DNA of 64,000 bases from Defluviimonas sp. SAOS-178_SWC (GTDB lineage Bacteria; Pseudomonadota; Alphaproteobacteria; Rhodobacterales; Rhodobacteraceae): NCBI RefSeq assembly GCF_039830135.1, contig NZ_CP156081.1, forward strand, positions 544,001 through 608,000, read 5' to 3'. Under the pieces are notes generated by a model. The model saw only the letters and a list, made by a program, of their open reading frames with translations. It ran no database searches and was not told where the DNA came from. The position numbers were made by a program, and so were the translations under genes. This document shows positions 26,130 to 35,008 of the stretch, piece by piece (the stretch's first letter is position 1; every line of letters starts with the position of its first letter).

Positions 26130-28106
26130 TCAGTTCTCGCCGGTCCGTTCGGGCCGGGCTTTCGGTTTCGGCGTGTCGTCATCGGGCGTCTGGACGGTGA
26201 TTTCGATCTCCGGGTCGCCGGTCATGTCTTCCGCGTCCGCAGGTGTGGCCGCCACTTGCGGTTTCACCAGCCGGAACTCGATCCGCCGGTTCGCCTCTCG
26301 GCCTTCCTCGGTATCGTTGTCGGCGATGGGGACGGTTTCGCCGTAGCCTTCGGCAGTGAGGTTGCCGGTCAACACCCGCCGGTTCATCAAGGCGGCAATA
26401 ACCGCCTGGGCCCGCTCCGTGCTGAGCGCGAGGTTCATTTCCTCGCGGCCCTGGCTATCGGTGTGGCCCCCGACCTCCATCGGGAAGTCCGCGCAGTCCT
26501 TCATTCGCTCGGCGATCTTGTCGAGCGTGTCGCGCCCGTCGGCGGTGATCTGGGCCGATCCGGGTTCGAAGTTGATCTTGTGCGCGGCAAGGATGGCATT
26601 GATCTCGCCCGCGCATTCCTCGTCGGTCGGCAGGCCGAGCAGGGGGTCGAGCGTTTCGTCGTAGCGGATATTGAGCTCGTAATTCGCCCCTTCGCCCAGC
26701 CGGTCGGAGAGAAGCCGCGCGACGGTGTCACTGGCGCTGGTCGAACCGGTGATGCCCGTGATGCGGATGATCTCCGGCCGCACCTGCACGGCACCGTTGT
26801 CGAGCTCACCGAGCGCTTCGAGCGCCGCGAGCACCCGGATCGGCCAGCCCATCGGCATGTCGGGGGCGAGGCGTGTCGCGGCATGGACCGAGCCGGAACC
26901 AAAGCGCGAGCGGGCGAAACTTTCGACTGCCTCGCGCGAAAGCTCGTCCCCGAGCCGGCCGCGCATGTCGAGCCTGCCGTCGGACGAGAGCGTCGCATTG
27001 AACTCCGGAGCGACCGGGGCGGTGGCGACGTCCGATGCCTTGGGCGTCAGCGTGGCATGGAGGGAGAAGACCTCCGGCAGGTTGGATTCCAGTTCCCCGA
27101 CGACGCGGTCGAACGCCTCCTGGCTGACCGTCTCGGCGGCGATGAGCGAGATGTCCGCATCCGAGAACGTGATCGAGCCGGCCCCGAGTTCCTTCATTGC
27201 GGCAAGCCCCATCGTCACCGCGTCGGCCCAGGCGGGCGTGGGCACGCCAAGTCCGATGGTGCAGGCGTTCTTGCGCGTTGCGCCGGCCTCCGTCGCTGCG
27301 GCGAGGATGCGGTCGCGGGCGCGGTCGCTGTCGGCGGAGCAGGCATCGAAACGGGCGCCGTTCTCGTCGATGAGAAAGCGCAAGGTAAAGGGTGTGATGA
27401 CCGGCCGCGGCGCGGAAATGTCGAGCGCGAGGTGAATGCCCTTTGGCGCCTTGCGGCTCAGGTCGGATTCAAGCCGGGCCTTTTCCGCCGGGCTGTCGGA
27501 AATCGCGGTGATCGACACTTTGTCGGCGGAGATGGAGATCTTTGCCCGAGGCAGACTGGCAAGCGCCTTGATGCCATAGCCGAGCGCCTCCTGCCAGCCG
27601 GCCGGCACCGGATGATCGGCCGCTTCCAGCATGTCCGTCACGCTGCCGTCGCCGGCGAGCTTGGTCAGGTCTTCGACGATCTTCTCGCGTCCATCGCCGG
27701 CCGGGACCAGGCCGATCAGGGAAATGCCGTCGCCGTTGCGCAGGATCTCGATGGTGAAGTCGGGGGCCTTGAGGGCGGCGGGGTCGACCACATCCATCGC
27801 GTCGATCACGCGGTCGGAATCGACGATGGTGCCCGCGACCGAAAGGGCACGAAATCTGGCGGCCTCGGTCGGTGCGGTTCCGGCAAGCTCCACCTGAAGC
27901 CCGTCTGTCGTGACTTCGGCCCAGGTGTGGCCCGCTTCCGCCAGCGCAGCGGCGATCCCCTCGGCGGACCGGCGCTCGACAACCCCGGCGGCCCAGGTCG
28001 CCGTGACCAGGCTGAGCGCCCCAGCGATCAGGAACGCGAAGGGGCCAATCGCCGTGAGAGGTATGCTTCGGGGCAGGCGCAGGGTCTTGAGAAGGGGCAG
28101 ACGCAT
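26130..28106 (-). CDS. OmpA-family protein with BON-like domain
   Basis: The 658-residue protein has an N-terminal hydrophobic segment (about residues 20-40) that looks like a signal anchor. A BON-like repeat region follows (EGIAAALAEAGHTWAEVTTDG), then a long middle part with similar repeated alpha/beta units. A C-terminal OmpA domain binds peptidoglycan (INFEPGSAQITADGRDTLD, GHTDSQGREEMNLALSTERA, GYGETVPIADNDTEEGR). The start MRLPLLKTL at 28106 is chosen over an upstream Met at 28172. The combination is known from Rhodobacteraceae envelope proteins; the exact role is unknown. Confidence 0.85.
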   Translation of the reverse strand: MRLPLLKTLRLPRSIPLTAIGPFAFLIAGALSLVTATWAAGVVERRSAEGIAAALAEAGHTWAEVTTDGLQVELAGTAPTEAARFRALSVAGTIVDSDRVIDAMDVVDPAALKAPDFTIEILRNGDGISLIGLVPAGDGREKIVEDLTKLAGDGSVTDMLEAADHPVPAGWQEALGYGIKALASLPRAKISISADKVSITAISDSPAEKARLESDLSRKAPKGIHLALDISAPRPVITPFTLRFLIDENGARFDACSADSDRARDRILAAATEAGATRKNACTIGLGVPTPAWADAVTMGLAAMKELGAGSITFSDADISLIAAETVSQEAFDRVVGELESNLPEVFSLHATLTPKASDVATAPVAPEFNATLSSDGRLDMRGRLGDELSREAVESFARSRFGSGSVHAATRLAPDMPMGWPIRVLAALEALGELDNGAVQVRPEIIRITGITGSTSASDTVARLLSDRLGEGANYELNIRYDETLDPLLGLPTDEECAGEINAILAAHKINFEPGSAQITADGRDTLDKIAERMKDCADFPMEVGGHTDSQGREEMNLALSTERAQAVIAALMNRRVLTGNLTAEGYGETVPIADNDTEEGREANRRIEFRLVKPQVAATPADAEDMTGDPEIEITVQTPDDDTPKPKARPERTGEN

Positions 28107-28172
28107 CAGGCAGCGGACTTTCGCCGGAAGAGGAACGCGACCTTCCTTAAGCGCCCCGGCATGGCGGATCAA

Positions 28173-29138
28173 TCAAAGGAAAGCCGCGGCGGCAAGAAAC
28201 AGCGCAGCAAGAAGGCCGGTGTCGCGATTGCTTCGGAAAAGCGTGAGGCATCCGGCCGGATCATCAATATCCAGACGCCGCATCTGCCACAGAAGGTGCC
28301 AGCCCATCGCCCAGGGCGCGGCGAGCGCAAGCGCGAGCTTGAGCGGCCCCGCCGCCGGAAGGAGTGCCAGGAGAATCGCCGCCGACATGAGCGTGACGGC
28401 GAGAATCAGGAACAGGCCAAGCCACTTCCCCGTCGCCGCGCCAAAGAGCCGCGCGGTGGATTTCACCCCGATCAGGACGTCGTCTTCTTTGTCCTGATGG
28501 GCATAGATCGTGTCGTAGAAAAGCGTCCAGGCGATGCCCGCAGCATAGAGAACGACACTCGCCGCGCTCACCGTTCCGGAATGCGCGGCATAGGCGAGGA
28601 TCGCGCCCCAGTTGAACGCGAGCCCGAGAAAGAGCTGCGGCCACCAGGTGAAGCGCTTGGCGAAGGGATAGATGGCGACGAGGCCGAGCGAGGAAAGACC
28701 GAGAAGGACCGTCACCCAGTTGTAGGACAGAAGCACCGCCCCCGCGATCACCATCTGCGCCAGCATCCAGACCACCGCCTGCCGCACCGTGACCTGCCCC
28801 GACGGAATCGGCCGTGACCGCGTGCGGGCGACAGCGGCGTCGAAGTCGCGGTCGGTGATGTCGTTCCATGTGCAGCCGGCCCCGCGCATCAGCCAGGCAC
28901 CGACGGCACAGCCGAGCGCGATCCAGACGTCCCAGCCGCGCCAACCGCTCTCCGCCGCGGCAAGCGCCACACCCCACCAGCAGGGCAGCAGCAGGAGCCA
29001 GGTCCCGATCGGCCGGTCGGCCCGGCTGAGCCGCAGATAGGGCCGCGCCATTTCGGGGGCATAGCGATCGACCCAGTTTCCCCGAACGGCGTCGGCAACC
29101 CGACCTTCGGGCTCTGGCGTTCCGGCGTTCGGGCTCAT
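28173..29138 (-). CDS. ubiA: 4-hydroxybenzoate polyprenyltransferase
   Basis: The 321-residue membrane enzyme prenylates 4-hydroxybenzoate in ubiquinone synthesis. Both Asp-rich motifs are present: NDITDRDFDAAVARTRSRP and DTIYAHQDKEDD. About eight to nine membrane helices are visible. The start MSPNAGTPE at 29138 is used; upstream codons would overlap the divergent rsmE. Only 12 bases separate the two start codons. The usual UbiA N-terminal helix WLLLLPCWWGVALA follows residue 40. Confidence 0.92.
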   Translation of the reverse strand: MSPNAGTPEPEGRVADAVRGNWVDRYAPEMARPYLRLSRADRPIGTWLLLLPCWWGVALAAAESGWRGWDVWIALGCAVGAWLMRGAGCTWNDITDRDFDAAVARTRSRPIPSGQVTVRQAVVWMLAQMVIAGAVLLSYNWVTVLLGLSSLGLVAIYPFAKRFTWWPQLFLGLAFNWGAILAYAAHSGTVSAASVVLYAAGIAWTLFYDTIYAHQDKEDDVLIGVKSTARLFGAATGKWLGLFLILAVTLMSAAILLALLPAAGPLKLALALAAPWAMGWHLLWQMRRLDIDDPAGCLTLFRSNRDTGLLAALFLAAAAFL

Positions 29139-29150
29139 AAGTTCGGCCTC

Positions 29151-29888
29151 ATGGCGATGGCGAAGATCAGGCTCTGTGTAGACCATGCGCTCGGGGCGGG
29201 GCAATCGCTTCCCCTGACCGAGGCGCAGGCGCATTATCTTTTCGGGGTGATGCGCGAGGGTGTCGGGAGCAGAGTTCTGGTCTTCAACGGCCGCGATGGC
29301 GAATGGCTGGCCGAGGTCGTGGAGGCAGGAAAGCGCAAGGGCGTGTTGACCGGCCTTGAGCAGACGCGGGTGCAATCGGCGCCGCCCGATCTCTGGCTTC
29401 TTTTCGCGCCCGTGAAGAAGGCGCGGACCGATTTCATCGTCGAGAAAGCGGTGGAACTGGGCGTGGCGCGCCTTCTGCCGGTATCGACCGATTTCACCAA
29501 TTCCGAGCGCCTCCGCCGCGACAAGGCCGAGGCGCATGTGCGCGAGGCGGCGGAGCAGTGCGGGGCGCTTCATCTGCCGGAGGTCGACGACGTGGCGCCG
29601 CTGTCAAAGGTGCTCGCCGGTTGGGATCCTGAACGCGGCATCCTCTGGGCCGACGAGGCGCAGGCGGGCGACGGGGTGTCGCCAGCGGGACTTCTTTCCG
29701 GATTGGCCTCCGGACCTTGGGCGATCCTTATCGGCCCGGAAGGCGGCTTTTCCGATGCCGAACGGGATCGGCTTCGCGCGCTGCCGTTTGTCAAGTCGAT
29801 AACGCTCGGTCCCCGGATCCTGCGGGCCGAGACGGCCGCGCTTGCGGCCCTGACACTATGGCAGGCGCATCTTGGTGACTGGCGGTGA
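29151..29888 (+). CDS. rsmE: 16S rRNA (uracil(1498)-N3)-methyltransferase
   Basis: The 245-residue SPOUT-family methyltransferase modifies 16S rRNA in the 30S subunit. The trefoil-knot SAM site is seen in LIGPEGGFSDAE and LGPRILRAETAALAAL. An N-terminal PUA-like region contains AHYLFGVMREGVG. A second Met at 29157 is an alternative start. The ATG lies 12 bases from the divergent ubiA start. The next gene starts at a GTG overlapping the stop. Confidence 0.92.
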   Translation: MAMAKIRLCVDHALGAGQSLPLTEAQAHYLFGVMREGVGSRVLVFNGRDGEWLAEVVEAGKRKGVLTGLEQTRVQSAPPDLWLLFAPVKKARTDFIVEKAVELGVARLLPVSTDFTNSERLRRDKAEAHVREAAEQCGALHLPEVDDVAPLSKVLAGWDPERGILWADEAQAGDGVSPAGLLSGLASGPWAILIGPEGGFSDAERDRLRALPFVKSITLGPRILRAETAALAALTLWQAHLGDWR

Positions 29889-30412
29889 GCAGCAACGTCA
29901 AATTTCTGCGCCCCGAAGTGGCGGCCTGGCTGGCCCGATGGAGCGAGGTGATCGCCGCCGCCGCGGTGATGGCGGCCGGTATGTGGCTCGTCCGTCTTGG
30001 TGGCTGGCTTCTGGTAACGCTTGGGGCGGCGATCGTCATCCTCGCCCTCGCCTGGGTCATGATCGCGCTCCGGCGCCTCCGGTTCCTGCGCGGTGTCGCC
30101 GCGCCCGGCGTGGTCGAGGTCGACGAAGGCCAGATCGGTTATTTCGGCCCCTCGTTCGGCGGTTTCGTCGCGCTTGCCGATCTTTCCGAAGTGCGTCTGG
30201 CCGAGCTTTATGGCAAACGGCACTGGCGGCTCAAGACCACGGCGGGCGAGGTGCTTATGGTTCCGGTGGATGCGGCGGGGGCCGAGAAACTGTACGACGC
30301 GTTTGCCGCGCTTCCCGGAATCGACATGGCCCGTCTGACGGCGGCGCTCGACCACGGGGCAGAAACGCTGCCGCTGTGGCGCCGACCGTCGGCGTCCCTT
30401 GCGCGGGACTGA
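29885..30412 (+). CDS. Hypothetical protein with two N-terminal membrane helices
   Basis: The 175-residue protein starts at GTG 29885, overlapping the rsmE stop (GTGA). Two membrane helices lie at about residues 20-40 and 42-63, followed by a soluble domain of about 110 residues (GVVEVDEGQIGYFGP, SFGGFVALADLSEVRL) that resembles a bacterial PH-like fold in pattern only. It sits conservatively between rsmE and gshA in this family. Function unknown. Confidence 0.75.
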   Translation: MSSNVKFLRPEVAAWLARWSEVIAAAAVMAAGMWLVRLGGWLLVTLGAAIVILALAWVMIALRRLRFLRGVAAPGVVEVDEGQIGYFGPSFGGFVALADLSEVRLAELYGKRHWRLKTTAGEVLMVPVDAAGAEKLYDAFAALPGIDMARLTAALDHGAETLPLWRRPSASLARD

Positions 30413-30526
30413 CCGATCACGAAATGTCATGACCCCGCGCCGACATTCCCGGCACCACAGGCTTGACTTGCGCAGGCCGCCGTTTCAGGTCAAACCCTCC
30501 GAACGCGGCAGAGATCGAGGTCCTTC

Positions 30527-31897
30527 ATGTCCATTCCCCAATCCGGCGGCGGCCCGATCGAGCGGTTCGAGCAGCTTGCAGAATACATGGAAAGCGGCTG
30601 CAAGCCGAAGGACGACTGGCGCATCGGCACCGAGCACGAGAAGTTCGGCTATTGCAAGGATACGCTCCTGCCGCTGCCCTACGATGGGCCGCGTTCGATC
30701 CGGGCCATGCTCGAAGGCTTGCAGCAGCGCTTCGGCTGGGAGCCCGTCTTCGAGCAGGACCATATCATCGGCCTTACCCACGGTGGCGCCAATATCAGCC
30801 TGGAACCCGGCGGACAGCTTGAGCTTTCCGGCGCGCCGCTGGAGACGATCCACCAGACCTGCGACGAGGTGAACGAGCACTTGCGCGAAGTGCGCGAGGT
30901 GGCGGACCGGATCGGCGTGCGGTTCATCGGGCTCGGCGCGGCGCCGGTCTGGACGCATGAGCAGATGCCGCTCATGCCCAAGGGCCGTTACAAGCTGATG
31001 AACGACTACATGACCAAGGTCGGCACGCACGGCACCCAGATGATGCGCCGGACCTGCACGGTGCAGGTCAACCTCGACTTCGCGTCGGAGGCGGACATGG
31101 TCAAGAAGATGCGCGTGGCGCTGGCCCTGCAGCCGGTGGCGACCGCGCTTTTCGCCAATTCGCCCTTCTTCGAGGGCAAGCCGAACGGCATGAAAAGCTG
31201 GCGGAGCCGGATCTGGCGCAGCCTGGACGACAGCCGCACCGGCATGTTGCCCTTCGTCTTCGAGGACGGCATGGGGTTCCAGCGCTATGTCGACTATGTT
31301 CTCGATGTTCCGATGTATTTCGTCTACCGCGACGGCAAGTACATCAACGCGCTCGGCCAGAGCTTCCGCGACTTCCTCAAGGGCGAACTGCCGGCCCTGC
31401 CGGGCGAGAAGCCGACGCTGTCGGACTGGGCCGATCACATGACGACGGTCTTCCCCGAAGCCCGGGTGAAGAAATACATCGAGATGCGCGGCGCCGACGG
31501 CGGCCCGTGGCGTCGGCTCTGCGCGCTCCCCGCCCTGTGGGTCGGCCTTCTCTACGACCAATCCGCGCTCGATGCGGCCTGGGATCTGGTCAAGGGCTGG
31601 GACGCTGAAACCCGCGAGGCGTTGCGCGTCGCGGCGTCCATCGACGCACTTCAGGCCGAGACTCACGGCGTCAACATGCTCGACCTCGCGCGCGAGACGG
31701 TGAAGATCGCCGAAGCGGGGCTCAGGGCGCGCGCCCGTCCGGGCGCAGGCGGCATGGTCCCGGACGAGACGCATTTCCTCAATGCGCTGCAGGAAAGCGT
31801 CGAAACCGGCATGGCCCCCGCCGACGAGCTTTTGGCGAAGTATCACGGCGAATGGCACGGCGACCTCGACCGCATCTACGCCGAATACAGCTACTGA
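30527..31897 (+). CDS. gshA: Glutamate-cysteine ligase, plant/alphaproteobacterial type
   Basis: The 456-residue enzyme catalyses the first step of glutathione synthesis. It belongs to the class found in plants and alphaproteobacteria: IGTEHEKFGY near residue 35, SLEPGGQLELSGAP near 92-105, MMRRTCTVQVNLDF near 170 and MRGADGGPWRRLCALPALWVGLLYD near 330. Two cysteines in plant enzymes form a redox switch; equivalents are not obvious here. It is downstream of rsmE and the hypothetical gene with 114 bases between, so it probably has its own promoter. Confidence 0.94.
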   Translation: MSIPQSGGGPIERFEQLAEYMESGCKPKDDWRIGTEHEKFGYCKDTLLPLPYDGPRSIRAMLEGLQQRFGWEPVFEQDHIIGLTHGGANISLEPGGQLELSGAPLETIHQTCDEVNEHLREVREVADRIGVRFIGLGAAPVWTHEQMPLMPKGRYKLMNDYMTKVGTHGTQMMRRTCTVQVNLDFASEADMVKKMRVALALQPVATALFANSPFFEGKPNGMKSWRSRIWRSLDDSRTGMLPFVFEDGMGFQRYVDYVLDVPMYFVYRDGKYINALGQSFRDFLKGELPALPGEKPTLSDWADHMTTVFPEARVKKYIEMRGADGGPWRRLCALPALWVGLLYDQSALDAAWDLVKGWDAETREALRVAASIDALQAETHGVNMLDLARETVKIAEAGLRARARPGAGGMVPDETHFLNALQESVETGMAPADELLAKYHGEWHGDLDRIYAEYSY

Positions 31898-31900
31898 CCA

Positions 31901-32326
31901 TTAGCGCCGGGGAACGCGCGGCACCGAGCTTTCGGTCGCCTCCCCGCCCGCCATCGGATCCGGGCCGTATTCGTTCGGCCCCTTGTCGCCCTCGGTCGCG
32001 TACCACCAGATCAGGACGAGGAACCCGACGATCGGGATGAGGATCAGCAATAGCCACCAGCCGGACCTTCCGGTGTCGTGCAACCGCCGCGCGGCCACTG
32101 CGAGGGACGGCAGAAGGATGGCGAGCGAGAAGAGCCCCGACAACGGCTGGCCGCCGCCGCCCATCATCCCGTGGCCGAAGCCGAAGATGATCCCGTCGAC
32201 GATATTCAGGACGATATTGCCGGCGAAGTTGAAAAGCGCGAACCACCAGAACTCCGCCCGCCGGGCCCGGCCCGAAAACGTGGCGTACTTCGAAAAACAG
32301 GTGCGGACGGCGGTTGAGATATCCAT
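31901..32326 (-). CDS. DUF805 family membrane protein
   Basis: The 141-residue protein has the DUF805 pattern: RCFSKY-like start, FSGRARRAEFWWF near residue 20, and ARRLHDTGRSGWWLL near residue 80. Three to four membrane helices are visible. The C-terminal tail is hydrophilic with YATEGDKGPNEYG. GAGGAGC precedes the ATG. It converges on gshA with three bases between. Function of the family is unknown. Confidence 0.88.
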   Translation of the reverse strand: MDISTAVRTCFSKYATFSGRARRAEFWWFALFNFAGNIVLNIVDGIIFGFGHGMMGGGGQPLSGLFSLAILLPSLAVAARRLHDTGRSGWWLLLILIPIVGFLVLIWWYATEGDKGPNEYGPDPMAGGEATESSVPRVPRR

Positions 32327-32385
32327 GATCGGCTCCTCGCTGTTCCGGGGAAAGCCTCTCGCGGCCCGGGCGGTTTGTAAAGGGG

Positions 32386-32649
32386 TCAGGCCGGTCCGCG
32401 CCGCAGGCCCGTGACGAAGGCGCGGACCTTCGCCTCGGCCATTTCACACGGTTTCAGTTTGTCGCCCTCATCCAGGCGGTAGTGATTGAGGCTGATGTAA
32501 TCGCGTCCGCCCAACTCCTGCGCTACCAGCTTGACGCTGCGTCCACCCGTGAACACGGTCTTTTCGATCCGGTAGCGGCGGCCATCGAACCACCCTTCGC
32601 TATAGCCCTCCGGGATCGCGTCCAGCGCGGCCCGGAACACGCCCGTCAC
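32386..32649 (-). CDS. Hypothetical protein, 87 residues
   Basis: The protein starts at GTG 32649, overlapping the plsY stop (GTGA), so it is translationally coupled to plsY. It contains [25 protein letters not shown]-like sequence and a Cys in [10 protein letters not shown] know this as a small conserved protein of Rhodobacteraceae without assigned function. No membrane segment or signal peptide is visible. Confidence 0.75.
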   Translation of the reverse strand: MTGVFRAALDAIPEGYSEGWFDGRRYRIEKTVFTGGRSVKLVAQELGGRDYISLNHYRLDEGDKLKPCEMAEAKVRAFVTGLRRGPA

Positions 32650-33254
32650 TTCTTGCCGCCGATCCTTGGCTCGGTTCCCGCCTTCAGCCGTTCGATGTTC
32701 GGCAGGTGCCGCCAGAAGACCAGGGTGGCGAGGATCACGATCAGGATCACCATGTCGCCGTGGCCGAGGAACCCCGCCCAGATCGCCGCAAGCGCAGCCG
32801 AGACGAGCGCCGAGAGCGAGGAGATGCGGCTGATGAGCGCGGTCAAGAGCCAGGTCGCGCAGGCGGCGAGGCCGACGGGGAAGGCCAGTGCGAGGAGCGT
32901 GCCGAGGAAGGTCGCAACCCCCTTGCCGCCCTTGAAGCCCAGCCAGACCGGGAAGATATGGCCGAGAAAGGCGGCAAGCCCCGCAAGCTGTGCCGCATCC
33001 TCGCCCGCCACCGCTCGGGCGATCAGTACCGCCCCCGCCCCCTTGCCGCCGTCGAGGATCAGCGTCGCCAGCGCGGCGGGCTTGTTCCCGGTCCGCAGCA
33101 CGTTGGTTGCACCGATATTGCCGGACCCGATCTGGCGCAGGTCGCCGAGCCCCATCACCTTTGTGACGAGGACGCCGAAGGGGATCGAGCCGAGCAAATA
33201 GCCCAGCACGCCCGTCAGGATCAGGACCACGGCACCGCTTGCAAGCTCCGGCAT
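32646..33254 (-). CDS. plsY: Glycerol-3-phosphate acyltransferase
   Basis: The 202-residue membrane enzyme acylates glycerol-3-phosphate from acyl phosphate, starting phospholipid synthesis. All three cytoplasmic motifs are present: [13 protein letters not shown] near residues 43-55, [11 protein letters not shown] near 67-77 and [18 protein letters not shown] near 98-115. Five membrane helices are visible. It starts directly after the stop of the pyrC-like gene (no gap), so it belongs to that leftward operon. Confidence 0.94.
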   Translation of the reverse strand: MPELASGAVVLILTGVLGYLLGSIPFGVLVTKVMGLGDLRQIGSGNIGATNVLRTGNKPAALATLILDGGKGAGAVLIARAVAGEDAAQLAGLAAFLGHIFPVWLGFKGGKGVATFLGTLLALAFPVGLAACATWLLTALISRISSLSALVSAALAAIWAGFLGHGDMVILIVILATLVFWRHLPNIERLKAGTEPRIGGKK

Positions 33255-34547
33255 CTACGCCTCCGCGCTGAACACTTGTGTGCCGCCGACCCAGGTCGCC
33301 AGCACCTTGCCCTCCATCCGCTGCCCGTCGAAGGGCGTGTTCTTCGATTTCGACCGCAGCTTGAAGCGGTCGAGCACGAAGGGCGCGTCGGGATCGAAGA
33401 GGACAAGGTCGGCCGGCGCGCCCTCCGCGAGGCGCCCCTGCGGCAGGCCCAGGCGTTTCGCTGGGTTGAGCGCCATCGCCCGGAAGAGCTGCGGCAGCGT
33501 CAGATGACCGGCATGGTAAAGCCGCATCGCCGCGGGAAGGAAGGTTTCGAGCGCAACGGCGCCCGAGGCGGCGTCCTCGAAGGGCAGGCGCTTCGATTCC
33601 TCGTCCTGCGGCGTGTGCATGGAGGATATGATGTCGATCAGGCCCAGGGCGACGGCCTCCACCGCCGCCAGCCGGTCGTCTTCCGACCGCAACGGCGGCT
33701 TGACCTTGAAGAAGGTGCGGTAGTCGCCGACGTCGAACTCGTTCAGCGTGAGGTGATGGATCGACGTTCCCGCTGTCACGTCGAAGCCGTTGGCCTTGGC
33801 GCGTTCGAGGGGCGGCAGGGCGCGGGCGGTGGTGATCTGGTCGAAGTGGTATTTCACCCCGGTCATCTCGACCATTCCCATGTCGCGGTCGAAGCCGATG
33901 CGTTCGGCCATGGGGGGCACGCCGGGCAGGCCGCGCAGGGAGGCGAACTTGCCGGAGGTCGTGGCGGCGCCCGCCGACAGGATCGGTTCCTGCGGATGGC
34001 CCATGACGAGGGCGTTCAGCGATTTCGCATAGCTCAGCGCGCGGGACAGCACCTTGGTGTTGCTAACCACATGATCGCAGTCGGTGAACGCGATGGCGCC
34101 GGCATCGAGGAGGAACCCGATCTCGGTCATCTCGCGCCCCTCGCGGCCCTTGGTCAAGGCGGCCATGTGGAGGATGCGGACGGGCGAGGCCTCGGCGGCG
34201 CGTCTTGTAACGAATTCGAGCGTCTCGGGGTTGTCGATGGCCGGATTCGTGTCGGGCCGCGCTATGATCGTCGTGACGCCGCCGGCGGCGGCGGCGAGAC
34301 CGGCGGAGCGGAACGATTCCTTGTGCCGCTCGCCGGGTTCGCCGATCTTGACGCCGAGATCGACGATGCCGGGGGCGAGGCGCTTGCCCTGACAGTCGAT
34401 GACCTTCCCTGCAGGGAAGGAGTCAGCCTTTTCAAATGGTTGCGTTAAGACTTCGGCAATCTTTCCGTCGGCGATGACAAGCGCGCCGAGGGTTTCGGTC
34501 AGCGCCTCGGGGTCGATCAGGCGGGCGTTGGTGAGGAGGGTGGTCAT
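33255..34547 (-). CDS. pyrX: Dihydroorotase-like protein, probably non-catalytic (PyrC'/PyrX type)
   Basis: The 430-residue protein has the dihydroorotase TIM-barrel fold (APGIVDLGVKIGEPG, AAAAGGVTTIIARPDTNP, C-terminal NPAKRLGL). The metal-binding HxH and adjacent Arg are replaced: Gly65, Lys67 and Gly69 stand where active enzymes have His, His and Arg. The catalytic Asp motif (DHAPH in active forms) reads SSMHTPQ. It therefore probably cannot hydrolyse dihydroorotate. In Pseudomonas an inactive PyrC' supports assembly of aspartate transcarbamoylase, and pyrB lies two genes upstream here. A true pyrC should lie elsewhere. Confidence 0.85.
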   Translation of the reverse strand: MTTLLTNARLIDPEALTETLGALVIADGKIAEVLTQPFEKADSFPAGKVIDCQGKRLAPGIVDLGVKIGEPGERHKESFRSAGLAAAAGGVTTIIARPDTNPAIDNPETLEFVTRRAAEASPVRILHMAALTKGREGREMTEIGFLLDAGAIAFTDCDHVVSNTKVLSRALSYAKSLNALVMGHPQEPILSAGAATTSGKFASLRGLPGVPPMAERIGFDRDMGMVEMTGVKYHFDQITTARALPPLERAKANGFDVTAGTSIHHLTLNEFDVGDYRTFFKVKPPLRSEDDRLAAVEAVALGLIDIISSMHTPQDEESKRLPFEDAASGAVALETFLPAAMRLYHAGHLTLPQLFRAMALNPAKRLGLPQGRLAEGAPADLVLFDPDAPFVLDRFKLRSKSKNTPFDGQRMEGKVLATWVGGTQVFSAEA

Positions 34548-35008
34548 GTGTGTTCTTGTTTCACCAAATCGAGCAAGCTTGCTTCGTCATTTTTGGAGAG
34601 GATCATGGAAAGGATTTGCTTCCGTGTCTCCCGATTGCGAACGATTGTGGGCCGTCTTGGTGCGACCTGAACCTCGGCGTCACGATATGAAATGGCTGAT
34701 AACTTCGGTGCCCGAAGCCAAGGCGCGAAATGGAGGGTAATCAGGCGCCGGTTGGTAGCGCAGTAGTGGTTTTGGACGAACATCATAGCCGCCGCAAGAA
34801 TCGCAAAGAAGGTTGCAGCCCAGGGTCCCATCGCTGCCGCGATGCGTCCCTTCGACGATCCATCGTGGATACCGCTGGCGACACCCAATAGAACGGAAAT
34901 GCCGGCGAATAACATGATCCAGAGGGGCAGCATGTTTGCTTTCGCGCTCCAGACAACGGTTTCTCCGTCCTCAAGCCACGGCGACCAATCGAACTCTCCG
35001 CGCTTCAC
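34544..35008 (-). CDS. Hypothetical membrane protein between pyrB and pyrX
   Basis: The 154-residue protein starts at GTG 35008, overlapping the pyrB stop, and its own stop overlaps the pyrX start, so it is coupled on both sides. Two membrane helices lie at about residues 27-43 and 60-80. The following part ([20 protein letters not shown], then [11 protein letters not shown]) resembles a bacterial PH-like (YdbS-type) domain. Base composition is slightly less GC-rich than its neighbours. Its place inside a pyrimidine operon is unexplained. Confidence 0.7.
   Translation of the reverse strand: MKRGEFDWSPWLEDGETVVWSAKANMLPLWIMLFAGISVLLGVASGIHDGSSKGRIAAAMGPWAATFFAILAAAMMFVQNHYCATNRRLITLHFAPWLRAPKLSAISYRDAEVQVAPRRPTIVRNRETRKQILSMILSKNDEASLLDLVKQEHT

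Noticed and set aside
25980-28817. A 945-codon open frame on the plus strand.
   Set aside because: It runs antisense to the OmpA-like and ubiA genes, has low-complexity charged composition and no family motif; a GC-rich shadow frame.
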